Shown piece by piece: positions 16,644 to 26,032 of a stretch of DNA of 64,000 nt. This DNA is from Rugosimonospora africana (GTDB lineage: Bacteria > Actinomycetota > Actinomycetes > Mycobacteriales > Micromonosporaceae). The position numbers were made by a program, and so were the translations under genes. The notes beneath the pieces were generated by a model. It saw only the letters and a program-made list of their open reading frames with translations. It did no database searches and had not been told where the DNA came from. The stretch's first letter is position 1. Every line of letters starts with the position of its first letter. Where the stretch lies: positions 1 through 64,000 of the forward strand of contig NZ_BONZ01000057.1 in assembly GCF_016862975.1 (NCBI RefSeq), in the 5' to 3' direction.

Positions 16644-17669
16644 CTACCGATCGCCGTGGCCAGCGCCCGGTTTTGACCGCGGCGGCTCGGTTCCGTCGAA
16701 GAAGACCCGGCGGCGCCAGGTCGAGGGGCTGAGGCCGTGTGCGCGCTTGAAGGCGACGCTGAACGCGAAGGGGTCGCGGTACCCGACCTCGCGGGCAACG
16801 GCGGCGACGGTGTGATCCGTGTCGTCGAGCAGGTCGGCCGCGAGGGTCATCCGCCAGGCGGTGAGGTACGTCAGTGGCGGCTCGCCGACCCGGCCGGTGA
16901 AGCGTGCGGCGAATGCCGCCCGGGACATTCCCGTCTCGGTGGCGAGTTCGGCGACGCTCCACCGGCGGGCGGGATCGTTGTGCAGTAGGCGCAGCGCGTC
17001 GCCGACAGCGGGATCGGCCAGCGCCCTGTACCAGGCGGGCGGCGTCGCGTCCGGTCCGGCACACCAGGCCCGCAATGCCATCACGAGTACGAGATCCAGC
17101 AGCCGCCCGAGAACCGCGTCCTGTCCCGGCTCGTCACAGGCGGCCTCGGTGGTGAGCAGGTCCAGCGCCACCCGGGTCCGGGGTCCGGCGGGAACGACGG
17201 CCAACGGCGGGAGCATGGCCAGCAGCCGGTCGCCGACGCCGCCACGGAGCAGGTAGACGCCGCGGAGCATGGTCGTGGCGCCGGGCAGGCCGTCGCCGTA
17301 GGTGCGGGGAGCCAGGTTGTGCCCGGCCGGCACCTGTTCCCCCGTGCCTGCGTAGTACTTCCCGCCCTGCCGGATCACGACCTGAGGTGGGGTGGTCGGG
17401 CTGTCGGCGATCGTGTACCGGCGGGTCTTGCTGATCAGAGCGATGTCGCCGGCGGCGAGCCGGACCGGCGTGAGACCGGTCCCGTGGAGCCGGACCGGAC
17501 CGGAACCGGCCTCGTCGAGCCGGATCGACGCCTCTCCACCCAGCGCGGCCACGACCGTGAGCGGCGGGGCGTCAGCGAACGTCATCGACCACGGCGGTCG
17601 TTGAATCAACTGCCTGACCAGCGTGTTGCCGGCGCGGGCCCGGTGCAACAGATCGCTGAGGACGTCCAC
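16644..17669 (-). CDS. AraC-family regulator (cupin-type sensor)
   Basis: A 341-residue AraC regulator. The start is the GTG giving VDVLSDLLHRARA, the common first segment of the AraC subfamily with an N-terminal cupin-like sensor domain (AraC-binding-like, about 1-190). The C-terminal double helix-turn-helix spans about 235-330 with MSRAAFAARFTGRVGEPPLTYLTAWRM and REVGYRDPFAFSVAFKRAHG. It is divergent from the NmrA-like gene at 17751, with 81 bases between them, which is the usual arrangement for a regulator and its target. Confidence 0.88.
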   Translation of the reverse strand: MDVLSDLLHRARAGNTLVRQLIQRPPWSMTFADAPPLTVVAALGGEASIRLDEAGSGPVRLHGTGLTPVRLAAGDIALISKTRRYTIADSPTTPPQVVIRQGGKYYAGTGEQVPAGHNLAPRTYGDGLPGATTMLRGVYLLRGGVGDRLLAMLPPLAVVPAGPRTRVALDLLTTEAACDEPGQDAVLGRLLDLVLVMALRAWCAGPDATPPAWYRALADPAVGDALRLLHNDPARRWSVAELATETGMSRAAFAARFTGRVGEPPLTYLTAWRMTLAADLLDDTDHTVAAVAREVGYRDPFAFSVAFKRAHGLSPSTWRRRVFFDGTEPPRSKPGAGHGDR

Positions 17670-17750
17670 GTCATCACGGTAGACGATCACAAATGCTTCC
17701 TCGACGCCCGCCCATGGATCGTCTCCGACACCTGTAGTTGCCTGGACGTC

Positions 17751-18581
17751 GTGAACGACATCCTGATTCTCGGTACCGGCAAGACCGGCCGCCGCATCGC
17801 CGCGCGCCTGCGAGCCGCCGGCCGACCTGTCCGCACGGCCGCGCGGACCAGCGGCGACATCGCCGTCGACCTGGGCGACCCGGACACCTGGGCACCCGCC
17901 CTCGGCGGCGTGACCGCCGCCTATCTCATCGAGCCCGATCTCCAGGCGGCGAGCACGGCCCGCGAGGCACGCATTCCCCGGTTCGTGACCGAGGCGGTGG
18001 CCGCCGGCGTACGGCGGCTGGTGCTCCTGTCGGCCGGCGGCGCCGACCACGACAGCAATCCGCTCAAGCTGGCCGAACAGGCGGTGCGCGGTTCGGGTGT
18101 CGAGTGGACCGTCCTGCGGCCGACCTGGTTCGCGCAGAACTTCAGCGAGGGTCCCTGGCGACCCGGCGTTCTCAGCGGCGCTCTGGCCCTGCCCACCGGC
18201 GACGGCCGCACCGCGTTCGTCGACGCCGAGGACATCGCCGAGGTCGCCGCCTCGGCGCTGACCGAAGACCGGCACAACAGCCAGGTGTACATGCTCACCG
18301 GTCCCCGGGCGATCAGCTTCGGTGAGGCGGCCGACCTCATCGCGAAGGCCACCGGACGCGACGTTCGCCACCTCGACGTCGATCCCGAGGTACACATCGA
18401 ACGCCAGGTCGCCGCCGGCGTCCCAGGCGACGTCGCGCGGCTGCTCACCGGCGTCCTCACGGCGATCCGCGACGGCCGGGACGCCGGGGTCGCCGACGGT
18501 GTGGAGCGGGCGCTTGGCCGGCCGCCCGGGCGGTTCGAGGACTACGTCTCGCGGGCCGCTGCGGCGGGGGACTGGGACTGA
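17751..18581 (+). CDS. NmrA-like NAD(P)-binding protein
   Basis: A 276-residue atypical SDR of the NmrA/TMR type. The nucleotide motif is ILILGTGKTGRRIA (about 4-17). Further features are LVLLSAGGAD, the family's WTVLRPTWFAQNF segment (about 123-135) and AFVDAEDIAEVAA. Relatives are redox-sensing proteins or NAD(P)H:quinone-type reductases. The start is GTG at 17751. It is divergent from an AraC regulator that probably controls it. Confidence 0.87.
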   Translation: MNDILILGTGKTGRRIAARLRAAGRPVRTAARTSGDIAVDLGDPDTWAPALGGVTAAYLIEPDLQAASTAREARIPRFVTEAVAAGVRRLVLLSAGGADHDSNPLKLAEQAVRGSGVEWTVLRPTWFAQNFSEGPWRPGVLSGALALPTGDGRTAFVDAEDIAEVAASALTEDRHNSQVYMLTGPRAISFGEAADLIAKATGRDVRHLDVDPEVHIERQVAAGVPGDVARLLTGVLTAIRDGRDAGVADGVERALGRPPGRFEDYVSRAAAAGDWD

Positions 18582-18592
18582 CCGAGCACCGG

Positions 18593-18636
18593 GTCCCGCC
18601 GGTCAGGCCCGGTCGACGCCGGATAACCGGCGGGAC
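18593..18636. terminator. Bidirectional hairpin between NmrA-like and RskA genes
   Basis: GTCCCGCCGGT (18593-18603) pairs perfectly with ACCGGCGGGAC (18626-18636) around a 22-base loop. It sits between two convergent genes and can serve both. ATCAGGTC-type repeats follow up to the rskA stop. Confidence 0.6.
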
Positions 18637-18704
18637 CGGGCCGGACCGGCCAGGTCGGTCCGATCAGGTCAGCGTGATCAGGTCGGTCGGCCGGCTCAGC
18701 GCGA

Positions 18705-19448
18705 TCAGGTCAACTCGATCGTGGCCAGTTGCGGTGGGGTGGGAGCGCGCGAACCGCCGGCCGGCTCGTTGGTGATCGCGAACGACTGCTCGCCGCGTAC
18801 CCCGTCCATCAGCACGCTGCCGCCGGTCACGCCGGTGCCGAGCGTGCCCTTGCCGATGGCGCGTCCGTCGTCGACCAGCCACAACTGGTACGTGCGGTCG
18901 GCGCCCGGCGAGGGTAGCCCACCGAACACCGCCACCGCCTGATCGCGCGAGTCGGACACGACCAGCGTGACCCGCCCGGTCCCGTCCGGACCTGGGACGG
19001 TGCGCAGCACGGCGTCGGGCGCCTCGACCACCGCCCAGATCCTGGCGGCCTGTGTCGACTGCCGTACCCGCTGATGTTCCACCAGCGCGCCGCCACCTCC
19101 GGCGAGCAGCACCGCGGCCGCGGCCACCGCCGCGACGCCCCACCGGCGCCACCGCCGGGTGCTGGTGGCCGGTTGCGTGCGCCCCGGTCCCGGTCCCGCT
19201 CCCGGCCCCAGTTGTCTGGTCCGGCCGATCTCGTCGAGTACCCGGGCGCGCAGCCGGGCGGGCGGCTCGGCCACCGCGTCGACGCTCAACCGGCCGGCGG
19301 TCTCGGTCAGTTCGGCGACCTCCTGCGCGCAGGCCGGGCACTCCCGCAGGTGCCGGGCGAAGGCGGCCCGCTCGATGTCGGTGACCGCGTCGAGCGCGTA
19401 CGGCCCGGACAAGGTGTGGATATCGCTCGCTTCCACCCGCTCACTCAT
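18705..19448 (-). CDS. rskA: Anti-sigma factor of the RskA family
   Basis: A 247-residue membrane anti-sigma factor. The cytosolic N-terminus has the zinc-type H33-x3-C37-x2-C40 motif (HLRECPAC). One membrane helix lies at about 103-121. An extracytoplasmic RskA domain follows (about 125-247). It should bind the sigma factor encoded directly upstream and release it on an outside or redox signal. The two genes are separated by about 50 bases. The RskA name is by domain likeness to the SigK regulator and not proof of orthology. Confidence 0.87.
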   Translation of the reverse strand: MSERVEASDIHTLSGPYALDAVTDIERAAFARHLRECPACAQEVAELTETAGRLSVDAVAEPPARLRARVLDEIGRTRQLGPGAGPGPGRTQPATSTRRWRRWGVAAVAAAAVLLAGGGGALVEHQRVRQSTQAARIWAVVEAPDAVLRTVPGPDGTGRVTLVVSDSRDQAVAVFGGLPSPGADRTYQLWLVDDGRAIGKGTLGTGVTGGSVLMDGVRGEQSFAITNEPAGGSRAPTPPQLATIELT

Positions 19449-19500
19449 GCCGGATCCTCTCCGAGCGCTGCCGGACCGGCATGACCTCGCTGACGCTCGC

Positions 19501-20082
19501 TCATCCCAGACTCACCCCCAGGCAGTCGCGCAGCCGGATCAGGGCGTCACGCATCCGGGTCTTCACGGTCGGCAGCGCGATGCCCAGCAGTTCGGCCACC
19601 TCGCGATAGGTGTACCCGCGGTAGTAGGCCAGGTTGACCGCCTCGCGCTGCAAATCGGTGAGCCTGCCCAGGCAGCGGCGCACCTGCTGCCGCTCGAACC
19701 GCGCCGTGGCCTCCTCGACCACCTCGTCGAAGGCCACGTCCGCGACCGCGGTCCGCCGTGCCCGGTCGGTGCTCGCCTGCTCCGCACGCACCCGGTCGAC
19801 CGCGCGGCGGTGCGTGATGGTGAGGACCCAGCTGATCACCGAGCCGCGCGCCGGCTCGTAGCGGCCGGCCGAGCGCCACACGTCGACCAGCGCCTCCTGC
19901 ACCACCTCCTCGGCCTGGGCCGGATCGCGCACGATCCGTCGGGCCAGGCCGTAGGCCCGCGGGGCGAGCTGATCGTAGAGCGCGGCGAAGGCCGCCTCGT
20001 CGCCGCGCGCGACACGACGGATCAGGTCGTCGAGATCGGGGTCGAGGGACCCGGATTCGACCGGCGGACTGGTTGAGGTCAT
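19501..20082 (-). CDS. sigK: ECF RNA polymerase sigma factor, SigK-like
   Basis: A 193-residue group 4 sigma factor. Region 2 has AFAALYDQLAPRAYGLARRIVRDPAQAEEVVQEALVDVWR (about 30-65), and region 4 has LTDLQREAVNLAYYRGYTYREVAELLGIALPTVKTRMRDALIRLRD (about 140-185). The start at 20082 (MTSTSPP) is chosen because an upstream extension is not conserved in type. It is transcribed with the RskA-like anti-sigma gene and is divergent from the DUF4331 unit, which is a natural target. Confidence 0.9.
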   Translation of the reverse strand: MTSTSPPVESGSLDPDLDDLIRRVARGDEAAFAALYDQLAPRAYGLARRIVRDPAQAEEVVQEALVDVWRSAGRYEPARGSVISWVLTITHRRAVDRVRAEQASTDRARRTAVADVAFDEVVEEATARFERQQVRRCLGRLTDLQREAVNLAYYRGYTYREVAELLGIALPTVKTRMRDALIRLRDCLGVSLG

Positions 20083-20306
20083 CACGACCAGTATTCGGTA
20101 TCCGTGCCCGGCCGGATGGCCCGCTGACGGGAAATTCACAACGGGCAATCACCCCCGGGGACCGTCGCCGAATCCCGCTCGCAGGCGACCGAGGCAGGAA
20201 GCGGCGGCGCCTGAACCGTCGCCGGCGCGACCGCACGCGGGACCCGCCGGCGGGACAGCGGCGCGGTGTCGCGCCGCGATCGAGTCAGGTACCGGAGAGG
20301 ATCGAG

Positions 20307-22043
20307 ATGACGACGAGACGACGGGCCGTGGCGGGGCTCTCCGCCGCGACCGCACTGCTGATCGCGGCCGGGCTGGCCGCGCTGGGGCCGGACTCGGCGG
20401 TGGCGTCCAGCCACCGGGAGGCGCCGCTGGTCGCGGCCGACCCCGCGATCGACAACACCGACCTGTACGCGTTCGCCAGCCCGGACCGGCCGGGCTACCT
20501 CACCATCGTGGCGAACTGGATCCCCTTCGAGGAGCCCAACGGCGGCCCCAACTTCTACCCGTTCGCCACCGACGCGGCGTACAACCTCTACGTCGACAAC
20601 GACGGCGACGCACTGCCCGACGCCACGTTCCGGTTCACGTTCCACAACGTGGACAAGCGGGGCAACAACACCTTCCTGTACAACAACGGACCGGTCACCT
20701 CGCTCGACGACGAGAACCTGCTGTTCCGGCAGACCTACACGCTGGAGTCGTCGTTCAACGGCGCGCCGTTCAAGACCCGGATCGCGGACGCGCCGGTGGC
20801 GCCGTCGCGCACCGGACCGGCGTCCATGCCGGACTACGCGAAGCTGCGCCAGCAGGCGACGCTGACCCTGCCGGGCGGTTGGAAGACCTTCGCCGGCCAG
20901 GCGGACGACCCGTTCTTCCTCGACCTGCGGGTGTTCGACCTGTTGTACGGGGGGAACCTCAGCGAGGTCGGCCAGGACACGCTGTCCGGGTACAACGTGA
21001 ACTCCATCGCGCTGCAGGTGCCGTTCAAGGACGTGGCGCTGGGCGGTGACGTGGGGCGCAACCCGGTGATCGGTGTCTGGACCACGACCGACCGGGCCAA
21101 GGTGCGGATGACCGGCGACACGTCGGCGCTGCGCGGCCAGGGCGACCGGGTGCAGGTGTCCCGGCTCGGCAACCCGCTGGTGAACGAGGTCGTCGTGCCG
21201 GCCGCGCTGAAGGACGCGTTCAACGCGCTGAGCCCGGACAAGGACGCGTCGGTGCAGAAGGTGGTCGACCGGGTCACCGACCCCGAGGTGCCACACCTGA
21301 TCGAGGGCATCTACGGGGTACCGGCGCCGCCGACGCCCCGCAACGACCTGGCGGAGATCTTCCTGACCGGCCTGACCACCAAGGCGAACGGGCCGATCAA
21401 GGTGGACCTCAACTCCCAGCTCATGAACCGGGACGTGCGGGCCAACCGGTTCCGGCCGTCGGAAATGCTCCGGCTCAACCTGTCCACCCCGGTGACCACG
21501 AATCCGAAGCGGCTCGGCGTACTCGACGGCGACCTGCAGGGCTTCCCGAACGGCCGGCGGTTGACCGATGACGTGGTCGACATCGAACTGCAGGCGCTGG
21601 AGGGCGCGGCGCAGACCGGCAAGCTGGTCGACGCGCTGGCGGCCGGCGACAAGGTGAACGCGAACGACAACGCGTTCGAGCGCTCGTTCCCGTACCTGGC
21701 GCTCCCGAACGTGGGCGCGGTGAACGGCGGCGCGGTGAACGGTGGGGGTACTGGCGCGGGTGGCGCCGTGCCCGGTGACGGGCACCCGGGGGAGTCGGCT
21801 TCGCCGACCGCGATGGCCGCGGCCGGGCAGACCGGACCGGGGGAGAGCCCGGTCCCCACCATGGCGGCGGCGTCCGGTGCGGCCGGCGCGGCGGCCCTGC
21901 TGGTCGGCGGCGCCTGGTGGTGGCGCCGGCGGCGTTCGCGGCCGGCTGCCGTGGCGACCGCCGGGCCGGCAGGGGCGGCTTCCGGCGACCCCGGCCACGT
22001 GCACCCGCACGGACCGGACCCGGACTCGACCCTTCCGTTCTGA
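20307..22043 (+). CDS. Secreted DUF4331 protein with C-terminal membrane anchor
   Basis: A 578-residue exported protein. The signal peptide spans about 1-34, and the mature start has the family motif SSHREAP (35-40), followed by DPAIDNTDLYAF. Most of the protein is one DUF4331 domain, rich in Asn and Asp. Near the end a Gly/Ala-rich linker leads to a membrane helix (about residues 520-540), then Arg-rich and His-containing sequence. It has GGAGAGGATCGAG before the ATG. It faces the sigK-like operon and is followed by TPR and NicO genes, so an envelope or metal-related role under SigK control is plausible but unproven. Confidence 0.82.
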   Translation: MTTRRRAVAGLSAATALLIAAGLAALGPDSAVASSHREAPLVAADPAIDNTDLYAFASPDRPGYLTIVANWIPFEEPNGGPNFYPFATDAAYNLYVDNDGDALPDATFRFTFHNVDKRGNNTFLYNNGPVTSLDDENLLFRQTYTLESSFNGAPFKTRIADAPVAPSRTGPASMPDYAKLRQQATLTLPGGWKTFAGQADDPFFLDLRVFDLLYGGNLSEVGQDTLSGYNVNSIALQVPFKDVALGGDVGRNPVIGVWTTTDRAKVRMTGDTSALRGQGDRVQVSRLGNPLVNEVVVPAALKDAFNALSPDKDASVQKVVDRVTDPEVPHLIEGIYGVPAPPTPRNDLAEIFLTGLTTKANGPIKVDLNSQLMNRDVRANRFRPSEMLRLNLSTPVTTNPKRLGVLDGDLQGFPNGRRLTDDVVDIELQALEGAAQTGKLVDALAAGDKVNANDNAFERSFPYLALPNVGAVNGGAVNGGGTGAGGAVPGDGHPGESASPTAMAAAGQTGPGESPVPTMAAASGAAGAAALLVGGAWWWRRRRSRPAAVATAGPAGAASGDPGHVHPHGPDPDSTLPF

Positions 22044-22084
22044 CGGTCGTAACGGCCGGGGCGGGGCACGCCCCGCTCCGGCCC

Positions 22085-22240
22085 TAACCTCTGACCCCTA
22101 CTCCCTGGCCTCTGGCCCTACCCCCTTTGCCCCGGCCCTGACCCCGGCCCTGACCCCGGCTCTGGCCCCCTAACCCTGGCCCCCTCACCCTGGCTCTCTG
22201 GTCCTGGCTTTTGCCCCGTGACCCTGGCTCTGTCCCTGGA
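22085..22240. repeat. CCCTGACC/CCCTGGC tandem repeats
   Basis: The space between the DUF4331 and TPR genes is filled with short units such as CCCTGACCCCGGCTCTGG and CCCTGGC, many holding TGA. The array stops at the TGGAGGA ribosome site of the next gene. Confidence 0.75.
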
Positions 22241-22247
22241 GGACGTC

Positions 22248-23630
22248 ATGCTCTCGCGCACACCACGACCGCGCCGGTCGTCGTTGTTCCGCCGCGTCGC
22301 CGTTGTCGGCACGGTCACGTTCGCCGTGCTGCTCGGCGGGGGAATCGTCGGTCTGAAGGCGGGCGGTCACGTCGACCGCGGGCCCGCCTCGCCGGCAGCC
22401 CAGTCGGGCGCGGCTCAGTCCGGCGTGGCTCAGTCCGGCGCGGTGCAGTCGGGCGCCGCGCAGGCCGGCGCCGCGATCGACCGGGCGCAGCAACGGCTGC
22501 GGCTGGTACCGGGTGACTACACCACCTGGGCTGCGCTCGGCTCGGCGTACCTGGAGCAGGCCCGGATCACCGCCGATCCCAGCTACTACCCCAAGGCGGA
22601 GGGCGCCCTCACCAAGTCCCTCCAACTGCGCGGCACCGACAACCCGGCCGCGCTGACCGGCCTGGGCGCGCTGGCCAACGCCCGGCATGACTTCGCCGCC
22701 GCGGCTGCCCGGGCGCGTCAGGCGCTGGCCGTCGACCCCTACCAGGCCGACGCCTACGGAGTGCTGACCGATGCGCTGACCCAGCTCGGCGACGCGGCAG
22801 GGGCCAGCGACGCGGTACAGCGGATGCTCGACCTGCGGCCGGGGCTGTCCTCGCTGACCCGCGCCTCGTACGACCTCGAACAGCACGGCCGCCTCACCGA
22901 GGCGCAGGATCTCATGACCCAGGCGCTGCACAACGCCGTCGACCCGGCCGACATCGCGTTCTGCCGGTACCAGCTGGGCGAGCTGGACTGGCAGAACGGC
23001 CGGCTCGGCGGGGCCGACGCCCAGTACACGGCCGGGCTGGCCGCCGACCCCGGATACCTGCCGCTGCGCGAGGGCCGGGCCAAGGTGGCCGCCGCGCGCG
23101 GGCAGACCGGTGCGGCACTGACCGGGTACGCCGAACTGACCCGGGTCTACCCGTCCCCCGCGTACTTCCTCGAGTACGCCGACCTGCTGCGCGCCGCTGG
23201 GCAGCCGACCCAGGCAGACGCCCAGGTGGCGTTGGCCGCCGCGGCGCAGCAACTGTTCACCGCCAACGGCGGAATCGACGACCTGACCGGCAGTGCGCTC
23301 GCTCTCGCCCAGGGACGGACGGCGGACGCGGTCCGGCTGGCGACGCGGGAATGGCAGCGCCGGCACTTCGCGGACGTCGCCGACGCGCTCGCCTGGGCGC
23401 TGCACGGGAACGGGCAGGACGCGACGGCGTTGAGCTATGCGCGGCAGGCCGGCGCGCTGGGGGCGCGGAACGCGAAGTACTCGTTCCACCTGGGGATGAT
23501 CGAGCGGGCGCTCGGCGACGCGTCGGCCGCCCGTACCGATCTCGCCCGAGCGATGAGTCTCAACCCGAACTTCTCCCCGCTGGACGGCCCGGTGCTGCGC
23601 ACCGCCGCCGGGCAGGAGGGTGTGTCATGA
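22248..23630 (+). CDS. Membrane-anchored TPR protein
   Basis: A 460-residue protein. A membrane segment lies at about 15-37, followed by an AQSGA pentapeptide tract (about 50-76). Tetratricopeptide repeats run from about 80 to the end, for example DYTTWAALGSAYLEQARI and PYQADAYGVLTDALTQLGDAAGA. It probably works as an extracytoplasmic scaffold. The ATG at 22248 has GGAGGA upstream. The stop overlaps the next start (ATGA), so it is translationally coupled with the NicO-type transporter. Confidence 0.85.
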   Translation: MLSRTPRPRRSSLFRRVAVVGTVTFAVLLGGGIVGLKAGGHVDRGPASPAAQSGAAQSGVAQSGAVQSGAAQAGAAIDRAQQRLRLVPGDYTTWAALGSAYLEQARITADPSYYPKAEGALTKSLQLRGTDNPAALTGLGALANARHDFAAAAARARQALAVDPYQADAYGVLTDALTQLGDAAGASDAVQRMLDLRPGLSSLTRASYDLEQHGRLTEAQDLMTQALHNAVDPADIAFCRYQLGELDWQNGRLGGADAQYTAGLAADPGYLPLREGRAKVAAARGQTGAALTGYAELTRVYPSPAYFLEYADLLRAAGQPTQADAQVALAAAAQQLFTANGGIDDLTGSALALAQGRTADAVRLATREWQRRHFADVADALAWALHGNGQDATALSYARQAGALGARNAKYSFHLGMIERALGDASAARTDLARAMSLNPNFSPLDGPVLRTAAGQEGVS

Positions 23631-25105
23631 GGGCGCGGGCCGGCTGGCTCATCGCGGGGTGCCTCGGCGTACTGGCGGCGGTGCTGTTGCCCTCCACGGC
23701 GGCGAGCGCCCACCCGCTGGGCAACTTCTCGGTCAACCAACTCGACGCGCTGGACTTCTATCCGGACCGGATCGAGGTGACCGCCACTGTGGACATCGCC
23801 GAACTGCCGACGCTCCAGGATCGTGCCACTGTGGACAGTGACGGCGACGGCACCATCAGCGCCGCCGAACGGGCAGCCTACGCCAAGGCCACCTGCGCCG
23901 GTCTGGCCGGCGACCTGACCGTCACGGCCGGCGGGCATCGTCTGGTGTGGACAGTCGCTGGCGGGGCGACCTTCGATGAACTGGCCGGGGCGGCGGGCCT
24001 GTCGACCAGCAGGCTGAGTTGCCGGCTGTCCGCGCCGGCCGCGCTGGATTCCAAGTCCACAGTGGACGTCGACAACCGGTTCCGGTCCGACCGGATCGGC
24101 TGGCGGGAAATGACCGCCGTGGGCCATGGGATCCGGTTGGTGGACTCGCCGCTGCCGGCGCGGAGCATCAGCGACAACCTCCGGGCGTACCCGCGGGACC
24201 TGCTCAGCTCGCCGTTGAACATCCGGTCGGCGCACCTGGTGACCGAGCCGGGTAGGGATGGTTCGCCGGCCGGGGCGGCGTCGCCGTCCGTGCGGGTGGC
24301 GCAGCCCGGCGGGCTTGCCGGCGCTTCGCTGCGGGCCGAGGGCGTGTTACAGGGACTGGTCGGCGGCCGGCACCTGACGCCGCTGGTCGGCGCGCTGGCC
24401 GTACTGCTCGCCATCGCGCTGGGCGCGGGTCACGCCGCGCTGCCGGGGCACGGCAAGACGGTGATGGCGGTGTACCTGACCGGTCGGGCCGGTCGGCTGC
24501 GGGACGCGCTGGGAGTCGCCGCCACGGTGACTGCCACGCATACCGGTGGTGTGCTGGTTCTCGGGCTGTTGCTGACGAGCGCCACGGGCCTGGCTGGGGA
24601 GAGGGTGCTGGGCTGGCTGGGCGTGGTCAGCGGGGTGACGGTCGCGGCGGTCGGCGTGGGCATGCTGCGAAGTGTCCGGCACACCCGCCGGCACGCTCAC
24701 CGCCATCGGCACGCCGACCACGACCACGACCACGGTCACGGCCACGGGAACCATCACGGGCATGGGCATGGGCGTGGTCCGAGCCGGTTCAGCATCATCG
24801 GCATGGGTGTTGCCGGCGGCCTGGTGCCCAGCCCGTCCGCGCTGGTCGTCCTGCTCGGCGCGATCGGACTGGGCCGGACCGGATTCGGCGTCCTGCTGGT
24901 CGCGGGCTACGGGCTCGGTATGGCGGCGACGTTGACGGCGGCCGGATTCGCCCTGGTGTTCCTGCGCCGCCGGTGGGCCGGTGTGCTGGACCGCTCCGGT
25001 ACCCGCTGGGCCCGGCTGACCAACCTCGCACCGGCCGGTACCGCAGCCCTGGTCCTGCTGGTGGGCGTCGGGCTTGCCGGCCGGGCGCTGGCCGGCGTCG
25101 CGTAG
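23627..25105 (+). CDS. NicO-family nickel/cobalt transporter with EF-hand-like loop
   Basis: A 492-residue membrane protein. A signal peptide (about 1-28) leads to HPLGNFSVNQ, a conserved extracytoplasmic start. The outside domain contains DSDGDGTISAAE (70-81), a full match to an EF-hand calcium loop. Membrane helices start at about 245. A His/Asp-rich stretch (about 350-385) lies between helices and fits metal handling. The family exports or imports Ni or Co, or other anions and metals. The start overlaps the TPR gene stop by four bases. Confidence 0.85.
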   Translation: MRARAGWLIAGCLGVLAAVLLPSTAASAHPLGNFSVNQLDALDFYPDRIEVTATVDIAELPTLQDRATVDSDGDGTISAAERAAYAKATCAGLAGDLTVTAGGHRLVWTVAGGATFDELAGAAGLSTSRLSCRLSAPAALDSKSTVDVDNRFRSDRIGWREMTAVGHGIRLVDSPLPARSISDNLRAYPRDLLSSPLNIRSAHLVTEPGRDGSPAGAASPSVRVAQPGGLAGASLRAEGVLQGLVGGRHLTPLVGALAVLLAIALGAGHAALPGHGKTVMAVYLTGRAGRLRDALGVAATVTATHTGGVLVLGLLLTSATGLAGERVLGWLGVVSGVTVAAVGVGMLRSVRHTRRHAHRHRHADHDHDHGHGHGNHHGHGHGRGPSRFSIIGMGVAGGLVPSPSALVVLLGAIGLGRTGFGVLLVAGYGLGMAATLTAAGFALVFLRRRWAGVLDRSGTRWARLTNLAPAGTAALVLLVGVGLAGRALAGVA

Positions 25106-25215
25106 CCGCGCGGCGGGCGCCCGGACGGCCGCGCTCACCCGGTCGCGGCCTGCCCCGGCCCGCCTCGGCCTGCCCCGGCCTGCGCAGCCCGTCTCGGCCT
25201 GCGTCGACCTGCCCG
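25106..25215. repeat. CGGCCTGCCC-type repeat after the NicO gene
   Basis: Imperfect 12-18-bp units around CGGCCTGCCCCGGCCTG fill the gap between two convergent genes. No gene or clear hairpin is seen apart from this. Confidence 0.65.
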
Positions 25216-25243
25216 GCCCGCCCCGGGCCGGAGAAGCCGGTCG

Positions 25244-25987
25244 TCAGTTCCAGCCGGCGACGAGGTCGATGAGCGAGCCGAGGATGAACAGGGCGAGCGC
25301 GGCCCCGCGCAACGGCCGGCCTTCGCGGTCGAGCAGCTGCCCCGCCACGGCGGCGACGCGATGGGACGCGGTGGCGCCGGCCCACCGGAACCAGAGCATC
25401 ACCCGGGGACTCAGCAGGAGGCCGCCGACCATGAAAGCGGCCCCACCGAACTCCAGCCAGCCGATCACTATCGCCACGGGGTTGCCCCAGTAAACCCACA
25501 CCGCGAGCGGAACGGCTGCGAGTATCGCCAGGTCGACGGCGGTGCGGATGCGCTTCGCGGATTCTCTGAACCTCGCGAGGTACGCGATGAGACTCTCGGC
25601 CTCCCGTTGCGGCAGGCGCGAGGCGATCAGGCGCTGGGCGTGGCGCTCACGTACCGCGTAGGTGTACCGGTCGTCCTCCATAAGGATGGTGGCTGTTCCC
25701 AGGGACTTCAGCTCGGCGAGCGTCCGCCTGCGAACCGTGGCGACGTCCGGGTCGCGCACGTCCGCGGGCTGCTGGGCGAGCCGGGCCGCGGTGCGGAGGT
25801 GCGGCCGCGCGAGTCTCAGCGACTTGAGCAGTGTCCCGGCGTTCTCACTCCGGCCCGCGGCGTTGTCCGCCCAGCGGCCGACTGTCTTCTGACCCACCAC
25901 GTCGAGCACGGCGACCAGGCCGGCGAGGAACAGCATGATCTTTCCGATGCGTACGAGCCACAACACCGCTTCACGGTAGCGGCACAC
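25244..25987 (-). CDS. Membrane protein of unknown function
   Basis: A 247-residue protein I do not recognise. One hydrophobic helix lies at about 10-30 (VRIGKIMLFLAGLVAVLDVVG). A charged helical middle follows, then a cluster of hydrophobic segments at about 145-190 and 225-243. It resembles a channel-like or envelope helper protein, but there is no catalytic motif. It lies tail to tail with the NicO gene and about 45 bases downstream of the coiled-coil gene on the same strand, so they may form a unit. Confidence 0.7.
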   Translation of the reverse strand: MCRYREAVLWLVRIGKIMLFLAGLVAVLDVVGQKTVGRWADNAAGRSENAGTLLKSLRLARPHLRTAARLAQQPADVRDPDVATVRRRTLAELKSLGTATILMEDDRYTYAVRERHAQRLIASRLPQREAESLIAYLARFRESAKRIRTAVDLAILAAVPLAVWVYWGNPVAIVIGWLEFGGAAFMVGGLLLSPRVMLWFRWAGATASHRVAAVAGQLLDREGRPLRGAALALFILGSLIDLVAGWN

Positions 25988-26032
25988 TTCAATGGACAGC
26001 CGGCGGCGAACGCGCGCATCCCGCCCATGTGG

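Noticed and set aside
17670-18395. N-terminal extension of the AraC gene to a 583-residue protein
   Set aside because: The extension overlaps the divergent NmrA-like gene and has no AraC features. The family start is at 17669.
20136-22010. A 624-codon minus-strand frame opposite the DUF4331 gene
   Set aside because: No start context or domain. The plus-strand gene has a signal peptide and family motif.
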